From Megamonas sp. UBA1799 (lineage in GTDB: Bacteria > Bacillota > Negativicutes > Selenomonadales > Selenomonadaceae), in contig DCFR01000029.1 in assembly GCA_002319815.1 (NCBI GenBank), forward strand, positions 1 to 32,217: a DNA stretch of 32,217 nucleotides. Reading direction: 5' to 3'. Made by a program: the position numbers and the translations under genes. Under the pieces are notes generated by a model, which worked only from the letters and a program-made list of their open reading frames with translations, had not been told where the DNA came from and made no database searches. Of this stretch, positions 1-7,688 are shown piece after piece (the stretch's first letter is position 1; each line of letters begins with the position of its first letter).

Positions 1-22
1 CTAGTATTGCGTAACATCTAAA
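1..22. repeat. IS630 left inverted repeat
   Basis: It pairs with 1219-1240; the shared core is GTAACATCTAAA plus CTAGTA at the tip, with three mismatches between. The transposase stop codon (18-20) lies inside this repeat, as is usual for compact IS630 elements. Confidence 0.85.
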
Positions 23-782
23 TGTTGACAACGGGGTACAAATGCTTAAGCTTTACTCGAGCATCATCTATAGAAAATTGCCATTCAACGCCATGTTGCT
101 TTTTGTTTCGATCTTTACACCACGGCGCCAGAAGAGATTTCAAGGTTTTAAGATCTGGGATTCGTTGGGATCCAATGCATTGTCTGCCTAATGCTGACAA
201 CTCAATTTCAGCAATATCAAGCCAACTGCCGTGTTTCGGTGTAAAGTGAATTTCTAAACGGCTTGCAAGTTCAAAAGCATATTGAGGCTCAAAGGTTTGA
301 TAAAGTGAAGCGATTGTATGCGTGTTAAGATTATCCATAACGAGGATTACCTTTTTCACATGAGGATATCGTTCAACTAAGAGCCATTCTATTTGCTGAG
401 CCCAATCGATTCTGGTTCGATGTTCCAATGCATCGGCATAACGCCATCCTGCCAAAGGTTCCGTAAACATAAAGATTGCTGCTGTACCATTTCGGATATA
501 CTCATTATCCTCATATTCAATCCTTCCATTTTTGGAGTGAATGCTCCTGCGAGCAGAAGCAAAGAATTGTACTGGTTTTTCATCCATACAAACTACAGGG
601 ATATCCGCGTTGTACGGCCTACTATAGATGGCAAGGATATCTTCCATGGCTGCAACAAAGGCAGCATTTTGCTCCGGAGGAATACACCAGCATTTTTTCA
701 AGTGAGGCTTAAATTCGTTTTTTTTAGGATGCGTGAGACTGTCATATGAGATATGGATTCCACGTAGTTCAGTTCTACACAT
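18..782 (-). CDS. IS630 transposase OrfB (DDE catalytic part)
   Basis: This open frame carries the DDE integrase fold of IS630 transposases. The first Asp is in VVCMDEKPVQ, the second in VMDNLNTH, and the Glu is in the GSWLDIAEIEL segment, so all three catalytic residues are present. It is open to an ATG at 782, but the first 18 codons do not look like family sequence. Homology starts at the KK encoded by the A8 tract, so translation probably enters from OrfA by a -1 slip. With the slip the product is about 390 residues, normal for this family. No internal stop interrupts the catalytic half, so the element may still be active. Confidence 0.85.
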   Translation of the reverse strand: MCRTELRGIHISYDSLTHPKKNEFKPHLKKCWCIPPEQNAAFVAAMEDILAIYSRPYNADIPVVCMDEKPVQFFASARRSIHSKNGRIEYEDNEYIRNGTAAIFMFTEPLAGWRYADALEHRTRIDWAQQIEWLLVERYPHVKKVILVMDNLNTHTIASLYQTFEPQYAFELASRLEIHFTPKHGSWLDIAEIELSALGRQCIGSQRIPDLKTLKSLLAPWCKDRNKKQHGVEWQFSIDDARVKLKHLYPVVNI

Positions 783-1159
783 TTCTCAGCGATAAGGCGC
801 ACGGACCATCTATGATAGCCCTTTGGAGGGTTGCCGCATGCCATGGCAACGATGTGTGCTTCGACATCTCCAGTAATTTTTGGTGGGACTGGAGGCGTTA
901 TCCGTTTTTTCCGCTGGATAGCAACTTGTAAGCCATTATTCGCATATGCGGTCCTTACGTTCTGGACCGTAGTTGGTGATGTGCTAAAAGCAACAGCTGT
1001 TTCCGCAACCGTCATATGTTTTTTGTTTGCTTTGTCGGAAGCAAGAAGAATGTTGGCTCTCAATATGGCCTTGGCTGGTGAATTCCCTTTTGTAACAATA
1101 TTACGTAAGGTGGTTTTGTCTGATGAGCTAAGTTCAATAGAATATTTTACAGATGGCAT
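698..1159 (-). CDS. IS630 transposase OrfA (N-terminal HTH part)
   Basis: This 153-residue frame is the DNA-binding half of an IS630 transposase: a helix-turn-helix around VAETAVAFSTSPTTVQNV followed by the usual linker and a second HTH-like region ending in SHMTVSRILKK. I chose ATG at 1159 because a GGAGGA ribosome site lies about ten bases upstream; the frame is open 11 codons further but without a better start. It ends at 698, just past the A8 run at 718-725. The family normally reads ...ILKKNELKPHLKK without interruption, and that continuation is found in the -1 frame. So OrfA is most likely the front of a frameshifted OrfAB protein, not a separate product. Confidence 0.85.
   Translation of the reverse strand: MPSVKYSIELSSSDKTTLRNIVTKGNSPAKAILRANILLASDKANKKHMTVAETAVAFSTSPTTVQNVRTAYANNGLQVAIQRKKRITPPVPPKITGDVEAHIVAMACGNPPKGYHRWSVRLIAEKCVELNYVESISHMTVSRILKKTNLSLT
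718..725 (-). other. Probable -1 frameshift site (A8 tract) in IS630 transposase
   Basis: On the minus strand the sequence reads CCTAAAAAAAACG. In OrfA phase it is CTA AAA AAA ACG; one base back it is CCT AAA AAA AAC, which opens into OrfB and restores the family consensus KKNEFKPHLKK. An A-run of this kind allows re-pairing of tRNA-Lys after a -1 slip, a known strategy of IS elements. A plain disabling indel is the alternative. Confidence 0.7.
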
Positions 1160-1218
1160 ATTATATCGTCCTCCTTCGTATCGGTATAGCATACCACTGT
1201 AAAGAAAAATATACTAGT

Positions 1219-1240
1219 TTTAGATGTTACATAGTACTAG
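1219..1240. repeat. IS630 right inverted repeat
   Basis: This is the reverse complement of 1-22 at 19 of 22 positions. It ends in CTAG (1237-1240) and lies 59 bp upstream of the transposase start on the minus strand, so it probably overlaps the transposase promoter. Confidence 0.85.
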
Positions 1241-1548
1241 GTGGTTGCGAAGGCTTCTTGTGGTCAGATCGTCAAATGTTCGTTGCAGGGGGTACGAATA
1301 GTGACTGGTTTATTGTACTACCTTTCTTGGGTCGAAATCATGACCGTCTGTGACGGCGCAGCTCGTTGTATACTTGCCTCTCCTGGGTTAGGAGAGGTGC
1401 CCGAAGGGCGAAGAGGTCGAGCCGTCGGGCAGCGATTTGCCGTTACGTATTCGTCGGAACGACACCTTTCGGCTTCGACCTCTCAGGCGCTGCGCGCCAG
1501 CTCTCCTTTCGAAGGAGAGCCAAGGGGGTACGGGGAGCGGCGGGGGTG
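1241..1548 (+). repeat. Repeat unit 1 (long form)
   Basis: This unit starts at the right border of the IS630 and carries the extra 5' segment CTTCTTGTGGTCAGATCG that only units 1 and 2 have. It has the most diverged GTCGGGCAGCG segment where the other copies have GTTTTGCAGCG. Confidence 0.85.
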
Positions 1549-1860
1549 CTAGGTGGGAGTGGAGACTTCTTGTGGTCAGATCGTCCAATGTTAGCGGCAT
1601 GGGCACGGGTGGTGACTGGTTTATTGTACGTACCCTTCTTGGGCCGAAATCGTGACAATCTGTGACGGTGCAGCTCGTTGTATACTTGCCTCTCCTGGGT
1701 CAGGAGAGGTGCCCGAAGGGCGGAGAAGTCGAGCCGTTTTGCAGCGCTTTGCCGTTACGTATTCGTCGGAGCGGTACTTTCCGGTCTCGACCTCTCAGGC
1801 GCTGCGCGCCAGCTCTCCTTTCGAAGGAGAGCCAAGGGGGGAACGGAGAGTGGCGGGGGG
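1549..1860 (+). repeat. Repeat unit 2 (long form)
   Basis: It begins with CTAGGTGGG, the same CTAGGTGG that forms the right flank of the IS630, and repeats the extra segment with TGACTGGTTTATTGTAC. It shares hairpin arms with the other units; one base of GAGGTCGAG is changed to GAAGTCGAG. Confidence 0.85.
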
Positions 1861-2098
1861 TGCTGAGTAGTTGCCATTCTTGGGCCGAAATCATGACAAT
1901 CTGTGACGGCGCAGCTCGTTATACTTGCCTCTCCTGGGTCAGGAGAGGTGCCCGAAGGGCGGAGAGGTCGAGCCGTTTTGCAGCGTTTTGCCGTTACGTA
2001 TTCGTTGGAACGACACTTTCCGGTCTCGACCTCTCAGGCGCTGCGCGCCAACTCTTCTTTCGAAGGAGAGCCAAGGGGGTACGGGGAGCGACGGGGGG
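1861..2098 (+). repeat. Repeat unit 3 (short form)
   Basis: A 238-bp unit in which the 72-bp extra segment is replaced by TGCTGAGTAGTTGCCATTC. Its last hairpin is damaged on the left arm (ACTCTTC instead of GCTCTCC). Confidence 0.85.
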
Positions 2099-2324
2099 TG
2101 CTGAGTAGTTGCCATTCTTGGAGCCGAAATGTGACAATCTGTGACGGCGCAGCTCGTTATACTTGCCTCTCCTGGGTTAGGAGAGGTGCCCGAAGGGCGG
2201 AGAGGTCTAGCCGTTTTGCAGCGCTTTGCCGTTACGTATTCGTTGGAACGACACCTTTCGGCCTCGACCTTTCAGGCGCTGCGCGCCAGCTCTCCTTTCG
2301 AAGGAAAGCCAAGGGGGAATGTGG
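2099..2324 (+). repeat. Repeat unit 4 (short form, last)
   Basis: It starts with the same TGCTGAGTAGTTGCCATTC as unit 3 and stops after CCAAGGGGGAA. The next bases are the stop codon of the DUF559 gene (2325-2327), so the array borders the gene exactly. The final hairpin has one uncompensated change on the right arm. Confidence 0.85.
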
Positions 2325-2693
2325 TTACGGATTGTGGCGTTGGTTGGCGGTATGTTCTTTTATATAAGTGTCAATTTGTTCACAAACGCAGTTAAATTTT
2401 TGGTTGACATCTGGATTGGCGAAACGCATGACATATAGACCATACCGCTGTAAACAGGCGGAACGAACGGCATCGTATTGTTGTCCGGCCGGAGCATAGT
2501 GCTGGGAACCGTCAAGTTCAATGATTAAATGGGCGGTCGGACAATAGAAGTCGACAATGTATTTATCAATGGGGCGCTGCTTGTAAAATTTCACCGGATA
2601 ATAGCGTAAAAAACAGTACCAGAGCCGACGTTCTTCGGCGGTCATCACTCGCCGCAATTGACGGGCATGAGAAAGCTGTTGTCTGTTCGTCAT
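2325..2693 (-). CDS. DUF559 domain endonuclease-like protein
   Basis: A 122-residue protein of the DUF559 family, small relatives of very-short-patch-repair and restriction nucleases with a PD-(D/E)XK fold. Visible signatures are the N-terminal MTAEERRLWYCFL segment (residues 17-29), Asp48 in YIVDFYC, and Glu59-Leu-Asp61-Gly-Ser-Gln64-His65. It ends with the helical region that normally closes the domain, so it looks complete. ATG at 2693 has an AAAGGG ribosome site about six bases upstream. The gene lies 73 bp downstream of recQ on the same strand and its stop codon touches the last unit of the repeat array. Cellular role and substrate of this family are not established; a link to the repeats is my inference. 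It could equally be a passenger. Confidence 0.85.
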   Translation of the reverse strand: MTNRQQLSHARQLRRVMTAEERRLWYCFLRYYPVKFYKQRPIDKYIVDFYCPTAHLIIELDGSQHYAPAGQQYDAVRSACLQRYGLYVMRFANPDVNQKFNCVCEQIDTYIKEHTANQRHNP

Positions 2694-2766
2694 TTTTTAC
2701 CCTTTCGGCGAGTTGCCATCCTTTATTGTATGAATTTCATTTTATAGAAAAAGTACCGGCGGACAG

Positions 2767-4557
2767 TTATGCTTTGAGGCAGGTAAGAAAATCCTGTCCG
2801 TATTTTTTGAGCTTCATTTCGCCGACGCCTTTGACTTCACGCATTTCTTCCAGGGTAGCGGGATTGACCTCGCACATATCATGCAGGGTGGCGTCGGAAA
2901 ATACCATGTATGGCGGCACGTGATCGCGCGCCGCTAGTTTTTTGCGCAGCGTGCGCAGCTGATCGAACCGATCCGCGGAGGCCGGGACATGTTGTTGTTT
3001 TGCTTTTGGCACTGGCAGCAGCACGGACTGACGTCCTTTTAACACGGCATAGGAAACTGGAAGCAGCGTGAGAACCGGATATTCGCTTTCGGTCAGAGCC
3101 AGATAATCGGTCGCAACGAGGCGTTGAATGAGCAGCTTGATTTCCGGCTGGCTGCGGTCCTTGAAAAGACCATAGGTAGATAGTTGTTCAAAGCCATATT
3201 TGCGTACATTCTGATTGTTGGAGCCGCCGAGGACCTGTGCGACCAGACCAAGACCGAAGTGTTCGTGCATGCGATAAATGCACGAAAATACTTTTTGGGC
3301 GTCGACGGTGAGGTCAACCAGTTCGTTGTCGGTACGGCAGTTGCCGCAGTTGGCGCAGTTGTCCTGCGTATCGAGTTCGCCAAAATATTGAATCATGAAC
3401 TGGCGCAGGCAATGCGGCGTGTGGCAGTAGTCGACCATTTTTTGCAGCCGTCCAAATTCATGCGCCTTGCGGGTTTCATCCTGAATAGAAAGATCAATGA
3501 GATATTTTTGCGTCTGCGTATCCTGCGGTGAATAGAGCAGGATACAGGTGCCGGGTTCGCCATCGCGGCCGGCGCGGCCGGCTTCCTGATAGTAGGCTTC
3601 AATATTTTTCGGCATGTTGTAGTGAATGACATAGCGTACGTTGGATTTGTCAATGCCCATACCAAAGGCGTTGGTGGCAATCATCACCGGCAGTCGGTCA
3701 TAGAGAAAATCTTCCTGCATTTCTTGGCGTTCGGCATCGGACAATCCGGCATGATAGCGGCCAACCGGCAATTTTTTCTTCTGCAGGCGGTCGTAGATGG
3801 CGTCTACTTTTTTGCGGGTGGCGGCGTAGATGATGCCGGAGTCATCGGGGTGATTCTGCAGGTATTGTTCAATAAATTTGTCTTTGTTTTCCCCGCGCCG
3901 CACATCAAAGAAGAGATTGGGCCGATCAAAGCCGCTGACATGAATCGCCGGATGACTGAGTCCGAGCAGGCGGATGATATCGTCGCGTACAGCCGGGGTT
4001 GCGGTGGCGGTAAAGGCGCTGATCAGCGGCCTTTCCGGCAAAGCATTGATGAAGGGGGCAATCTGCCGATAGCTGGGGCGAAAATCATGGCCCCACTGAG
4101 AAAGGCAGTGCGCTTCGTCAATAGCGATCATGGCGATGCGCACACGGTTAAGTATTTGCTGAAAATAACTGGTCTCCAGCCGTTCCGGCGCAACGTAAAC
4201 AATGCGGTATTGACTCTGGGCAATGGCGGCCAATCTGGCATCCGTTTCTCCCAGGGACAGGGAACTGTTGATAAAAGTTGCGGGAACGCCTTGTTCGGTA
4301 AGCGCGTCGACCTGATCTTTCATCAGCGAGATCAAAGGTGAGATGACGAGGGTGATGCCCGGCAGAAGCAATGCCGGAATCTGAAAACAAATCGATTTGC
4401 CGGCGCCGGTCGGCATGATCGCCAGCGTATCCTGACCGGCCAGCAGACCACGGATGATGGGTTCCTGTGCCGGACGAAATGTCTTGTAGCCGAAATAACG
4501 GCGCAAAAGTTCAAGAGCTTTGAGCAATGCGTCTTCTGGGGCGATGCTTTCAAGCAT
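2767..4557 (-). CDS. recQ: ATP-dependent DNA helicase RecQ
   Basis: A full-length 596-residue RecQ, a 3'-5' helicase acting in recombination and fork repair. Visible are Walker A PTGAGKS (49-55), the DEAH box (147-150) followed by CLSQWGHDFRPSY, the SAFTATAT motif (180-187), motif VI QEAGRAGRDG (324-333), zinc cysteines 383, 401, 404 and 407, a winged-helix region, and a C-terminal HRDC domain ending in EVKGVGEMKLKKYG. The frame is open 57 codons upstream, but that part lies inside nfo and is low-complexity shadow sequence. ATG at 4557 follows a strong GGAGGAG site and overlaps the nfo stop by 8 bp. The two are therefore probably co-transcribed and translationally coupled. Confidence 0.97.
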   Translation of the reverse strand: MLESIAPEDALLKALELLRRYFGYKTFRPAQEPIIRGLLAGQDTLAIMPTGAGKSICFQIPALLLPGITLVISPLISLMKDQVDALTEQGVPATFINSSLSLGETDARLAAIAQSQYRIVYVAPERLETSYFQQILNRVRIAMIAIDEAHCLSQWGHDFRPSYRQIAPFINALPERPLISAFTATATPAVRDDIIRLLGLSHPAIHVSGFDRPNLFFDVRRGENKDKFIEQYLQNHPDDSGIIYAATRKKVDAIYDRLQKKKLPVGRYHAGLSDAERQEMQEDFLYDRLPVMIATNAFGMGIDKSNVRYVIHYNMPKNIEAYYQEAGRAGRDGEPGTCILLYSPQDTQTQKYLIDLSIQDETRKAHEFGRLQKMVDYCHTPHCLRQFMIQYFGELDTQDNCANCGNCRTDNELVDLTVDAQKVFSCIYRMHEHFGLGLVAQVLGGSNNQNVRKYGFEQLSTYGLFKDRSQPEIKLLIQRLVATDYLALTESEYPVLTLLPVSYAVLKGRQSVLLPVPKAKQQHVPASADRFDQLRTLRKKLAARDHVPPYMVFSDATLHDMCEVNPATLEEMREVKGVGEMKLKKYGQDFLTCLKA

Positions 4558-5410
4558 GGACGGTGCCTCCTCCCGGTTGGAAACGGCTGCGCAGCAAAGC
4601 AATTTCTTTCGCGTAGCCGTCATGATCGTTGGGCGTCTCCAGAATAAAAGGCAGCTTACAGAGACGCGGCTCGTTGATGATGCGAACCAACGTCTCGAGG
4701 CCGATGCAGCCTTCGCCAATCCGGGCATGGCGGTCTTTATGGCTGCCGCGCGGGTTGAGGCTGTCGTTCAGATGAATGGCGCGCAGGCGGCTGAGCCCGA
4801 TCTGGTGGTCAAATTCAGCAAGCACATCGTCTAGATGTTGGACGATATCATATCCACCGTCCCAGATATGGCAGGTATCAAGACAAATGCCGACCTGCTG
4901 CGGCAGTTTAATGCGTTCGAGAATAGCCGCCAGTTCTTCAAAAGTGCGGCCAATTTCAGTTCCTTTGCCAGCCATGGTTTCTAAAAGGACCGTCGTCGTT
5001 TGTTCCGGTTTCAGAACCCGATTCAGCAGCTGGGCGGTGTATTCTATGCCGGCTGCGGTTCCCTGACCAACATGACTGCCGGGATGCAGGTTGTAATAAT
5101 TGCCCGGGGTATATTCAAGACGGCGCAGATCCTCACGCATGATTTCATAGGCGAAAACCCGCAGATCTTCTTTGGCGGCGCAGGGGTTGAGCGTGTAAGG
5201 GGCATGCGCCACCAGGGGGCCCAGCCGATTTTTTTTCTTCAAGGCAAGAAATTGATTGATATCTTTTATATTCAGGTCTTTTGCTTTGCCGCCGCGCGGG
5301 TTGCGGGTAAAGAAGGCGAATGTGTCCGTTTTCAGGGACAGCGCTTCCTGGCCCATGGCCAGATAGCCCCGCGCGGAAGATAAATGGTTGCCGATATGAA
5401 GCTGATTCAT
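4550..5410 (-). CDS. nfo: Deoxyribonuclease IV (AP endonuclease)
   Basis: A 286-residue endonuclease IV, which cuts DNA 5' of abasic sites in base excision repair using three zinc ions. The metal ligands of the family all appear: His69, His109, Glu144, Asp178 and His181 (CLDTCHIWDGGYD), His213, Asp226 and His228 (KDRHARIGEG), and Glu258 in ILETP. I chose ATG at 5410 because GAGGAG sits about ten bases before it and the family normally starts with this short MNQLHIGNHLS segment; 48 further open codons upstream run through the promoter. It is the first gene of a two-gene repair operon with recQ. Length is typical. Confidence 0.97.
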   Translation of the reverse strand: MNQLHIGNHLSSARGYLAMGQEALSLKTDTFAFFTRNPRGGKAKDLNIKDINQFLALKKKNRLGPLVAHAPYTLNPCAAKEDLRVFAYEIMREDLRRLEYTPGNYYNLHPGSHVGQGTAAGIEYTAQLLNRVLKPEQTTTVLLETMAGKGTEIGRTFEELAAILERIKLPQQVGICLDTCHIWDGGYDIVQHLDDVLAEFDHQIGLSRLRAIHLNDSLNPRGSHKDRHARIGEGCIGLETLVRIINEPRLCKLPFILETPNDHDGYAKEIALLRSRFQPGGGTVHA

Positions 5411-5441
5411 GACAAATACTCCTCTTTTTGCTATATGTTTT

Positions 5442-5470
5442 ATCATAGCACGGAACAACGGGCAGGTAAA
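5442..5470 (-). promoter_or_regulatory. Probable sigma-70-type promoter of nfo-recQ
   Basis: On the minus strand TTTACC (5465-5470) and TATGAT (5442-5447) are 17 bp apart, about 30 bp upstream of the nfo start. One -35 and one -10 position differ from the consensus core. Confidence 0.55.
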
Positions 5471-5638
5471 CTTGTTCGTTTTGTGGGTTCGGCAGACACT
5501 GCGGCCAAACCATGGACAAAAATACCAGTTGATCCATGGATTTTCTATTGTCAAGGCGGTTATTTTATTATATATTTATAGGGAGACTGTAAATGGATTT
5601 ATTCAGCTGCTTTTCATAAAAAAAGTTTGTGTTCGCGT

Positions 5639-5644
5639 TATAAT
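5639..5644 (+). promoter_or_regulatory. Candidate -10 box upstream of mbl
   Basis: A perfect TATAAT lies 35 bp before the mbl start. I see no convincing -35 at 16-18 bp (TTTTCA is 22 bp away), so the promoter may be weak or activator-dependent. Confidence 0.4.
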
Positions 5645-5679
5645 AGAAAGAGTTAATTTCGGAAGGGGTATTTTTATTT

Positions 5680-6711
5680 ATGTTTGGTATGATGGTGGAT
5701 ATTGGAATCGATTTGGGAACGGCCAATGTATTGGTATATGTCAAGGGCAAGGGGATTGTACTCCGCGAACCGTCGGTGGTGGCTGTAGATAAGGACACAA
5801 ATCGCATCCTGGCTATCGGGGAGGAAGCGCGTCAGATGCTGGGGCGCACCCCGGGAAATATTGTGGCGATTCGTCCCTTGCGGGAAGGCGTCATTGCGGA
5901 TTATGATATTACCGAGAGTATGCTGCGTCACTTTATTGAAAAAGTTATCGGGCATAGTTTTGTGTTCCGCCCGCGTATTATGATTTGTATTCCATCGGGG
6001 GTGACGATGGTCGAAAAACGTGCAGTGCAGGAAGCCGCGGAACAGGCGGGCGCTCGATATACGCAGCTGATCGAAGAACCAATGGCAGCAGCTATTGGCG
6101 CTGGTCTTCCGGTGGGGGAAGCTACGGGTTCGATGGTGGTAGACATCGGCGGCGGCACTACCGATGTAGCGGTTATCAGTCTGGGCGGCATTGTTACCAA
6201 GGCCAGTCTGCGGATTGCGGGCGATAAGTTCGATGATGCGATCATGGCCTATATACGGCGAGCTTTTAATATGATGATTGGTGAACGTACAGCAGAAAAC
6301 ATCAAGATTCAGGTGGCGGCAGCCTATCTGGATGCACGTCAGGCGCATATGGAGGTACGCGGGCGGGATCTTTTGACCGGGTTGCCGAAAACAATCGATA
6401 TTACGACGGCGCAGGCAAGTGAAGCTTTGACTTTGCCGGTGGCTCGTATTGTGGATTGTGTCAAAAAGGTGCTGGAGGATACTCCGCCGGAACTGTCGGC
6501 CGATATTATGGATCGGGGGATTGTTCTGACTGGCGGCGGTTCTATGTTGTATGGCCTGGATCAGATCATTCATCGGGAAACCAATATTCCCACGATGCTG
6601 GCCGATGACCCGCTTTCCTGCGTTGCGCTGGGCACGGGGAAGGCATTGGAGTTTGCTGATCATTTTGAGGACGGACGGGCAGCGAGTTTCAGTTTGCGGA
6701 AGATGTCATAA
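5680..6711 (+). CDS. mbl: MreB/Mbl-like rod-shape actin homologue
   Basis: A 343-residue bacterial actin that forms membrane-bound filaments guiding cell-wall synthesis. The nucleotide pocket is complete: phosphate-1 DIGIDLGTANVLVY, phosphate-2 VVDIGGGTTDVAVIS and adenosine LTGGGSMLYGLDQII. Residues such as GRTPGNIVAIRPL and TPPELSADIMDRGI are strongly Mbl/MreB. ATG at 5680 has GGAAGGGG 11 bases upstream; an ATG pair four codons later is possible. It is followed after 75 bp by flgF and flgG, the same order as mbl-flhO-flhP in Bacillus, which is why I prefer Mbl over the main MreB of the mreBCD operon. No mreC or mreD follows. Confidence 0.92.
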   Translation: MFGMMVDIGIDLGTANVLVYVKGKGIVLREPSVVAVDKDTNRILAIGEEARQMLGRTPGNIVAIRPLREGVIADYDITESMLRHFIEKVIGHSFVFRPRIMICIPSGVTMVEKRAVQEAAEQAGARYTQLIEEPMAAAIGAGLPVGEATGSMVVDIGGGTTDVAVISLGGIVTKASLRIAGDKFDDAIMAYIRRAFNMMIGERTAENIKIQVAAAYLDARQAHMEVRGRDLLTGLPKTIDITTAQASEALTLPVARIVDCVKKVLEDTPPELSADIMDRGIVLTGGGSMLYGLDQIIHRETNIPTMLADDPLSCVALGTGKALEFADHFEDGRAASFSLRKMS

Positions 6712-6786
6712 TGGGCGGTTTATTCCGGCCGATCAATTGGATATAAAGCGGAAAAGTTTATAAAAACAGGATTTTGAGGTGAGAGT

Positions 6787-7587
6787 ATGTGGCGGGGACT
6801 TTATACGGCAGCGGCTGGCATGGTAACGGAGATGAACCGGACGGATGTCATTGCGAACAATCTGGCGAATGCCAATACGACGGGTTACAAACGTGACCAA
6901 GCGATTGATCGGGAATTTGCTCCGATGCTTTTGCGTCGGATTAACGATCAGGATACGACAGCTTCAGACGTGACCAGCTTTAAAGGGTTTTCAATCGGCA
7001 GTCAGGCGCCGGTTGTCGGAACGCTGGGACTGGGCTCTTATACGGCGGAGATTGCGACGGACTATGCGTCGGGGGCTATGCAGACGACGGGGAATCCGCT
7101 GGATCTGGCCATTGCCGGCAATGGATTTTTTGCGGTGCAGACGCCGCAGGGAGTCCGCTATACGCGCAATGGGAATTTTTATCGCGCGAAAAACGGGAAT
7201 CTGGTGACGTCGCAGGGACAGAATGTGCTGGATACCCAGGGTCGGGCCATTACGCTGCCGGACGGAACGGCGGACATTCGTTTTGGCGCCAAGGGCGAGA
7301 TTTATGCCGGCGTTGAGCAACTGGGGCAGCTGCAGTTTGTGCAGTTTAATGACCGGCGGGCGCTGCTGAAGCAAGGGAACAATCTTTATTACGCCCAGAA
7401 CGGCGCACGGCCGCAGGCGGCGGCCGGCGATATTCAGCAGGGGCTTTTGGAACGGTCCAATTCTAATGTCATTTCGGATATGGTGGAGCTGATTGCGAAC
7501 TATCGTACCTATGAAGCCGGCTCCAAAGCAGTTACTTCACAGGATACGATGCTGGATAAATCGGTGAATGAGGTAGGCAAGCTCTAA
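6787..7587 (+). CDS. flgF: Flagellar basal-body rod protein FlgF
   Basis: A 266-residue rod protein of the FlgF/FlgG family. The N-terminal helix with VIANNLANANTTGYKRD is the flagellar rod signature, GNPLDLAIAGNGFFAV is the central core motif, and the C-terminal helix SDMVELIANYRTYEAGSKAV pairs with the N-terminal one in the assembled rod. AGGTGAG lies upstream of ATG 6787. It leads a cluster of distal rod and ring genes. FlgF and FlgG are similar; I assign FlgF to this first copy from gene order and the more diverged middle, as in flhO of Bacillus. Confidence 0.93.
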   Translation: MWRGLYTAAAGMVTEMNRTDVIANNLANANTTGYKRDQAIDREFAPMLLRRINDQDTTASDVTSFKGFSIGSQAPVVGTLGLGSYTAEIATDYASGAMQTTGNPLDLAIAGNGFFAVQTPQGVRYTRNGNFYRAKNGNLVTSQGQNVLDTQGRAITLPDGTADIRFGAKGEIYAGVEQLGQLQFVQFNDRRALLKQGNNLYYAQNGARPQAAAGDIQQGLLERSNSNVISDMVELIANYRTYEAGSKAVTSQDTMLDKSVNEVGKL

Positions 7588-7688
7588 GCTGTATAGTAAA
7601 AATATTTAAGGAAACAGCAGGGAATGCCGATAATATACATTAAGAAACAGGCTAGTGTGAAATAGAAAGAGACGGGGGATTGGGTCTT

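Larger units (their letters stand above)
1..1240 (-). mobile_element. IS630-family insertion sequence, complete
   Basis: The element is bounded by 22-bp imperfect inverted repeats at 1-22 and 1219-1240 that agree at 19 of 22 positions. Both ends lie in CTAG, and IS630 elements are known to insert into the TA of CTAG. The TA at 2-3 and 1238-1239 would be the target duplication, which puts the element proper at about 4-1237. Inside are two minus-strand reading frames that together make a DDE transposase. Because the window starts at the left C of CTAG, the left flank cannot be examined. The right flank runs straight into a tandem repeat unit. Confidence 0.88.
1241..2324. repeat. Tandem array of four long palindrome-rich repeats
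   Basis: Four units in direct orientation fill this stretch, with periods of 312, 239 and 238 bp measured at the CCTCTCCTGGG motif (1377, 1689, 1928, 2166). Each unit contains the hairpin CCTCTCCT/AGGAGAGG, the small hairpin GCCCGAAGGGC, a pair GAGGTCGAG...CTCGACCTC about 65 bp apart, the palindrome GGCGCTGCGCGCC, and GCTCTCC-TTTCGAA-GGAGAGC. All frames stay partly open, but the peptides simply repeat, so I do not treat them as genes. The arms of the first hairpin are identical in all four copies while its loop varies; other stems carry uncompensated changes. The array ends at the stop codon of the DUF559 nuclease gene. Confidence 0.93.

Noticed and set aside
1241..2324. CRISPR array
   Set aside because: Units are over 230 bp and follow each other without unique spacers; no cas genes are present.
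1241..2438. Several overlapping plus- and minus-strand open frames of 60-154 codons in the repeat array
   Set aside because: They encode the same short peptides again in each repeat unit and in several frames, with no ribosome sites; they are a by-product of the GC-rich repeat.
4558..4728. Longer N-terminus for RecQ (57 extra residues)
   Set aside because: The extension lies within nfo in another frame, is unlike RecQ, and the internal ATG has a strong ribosome site.
5674..6663. 329-codon open frame antisense to mbl
   Set aside because: Its sequence is rich in His, Arg and Gln as expected from the reverse of a coding gene; mbl is unambiguous.
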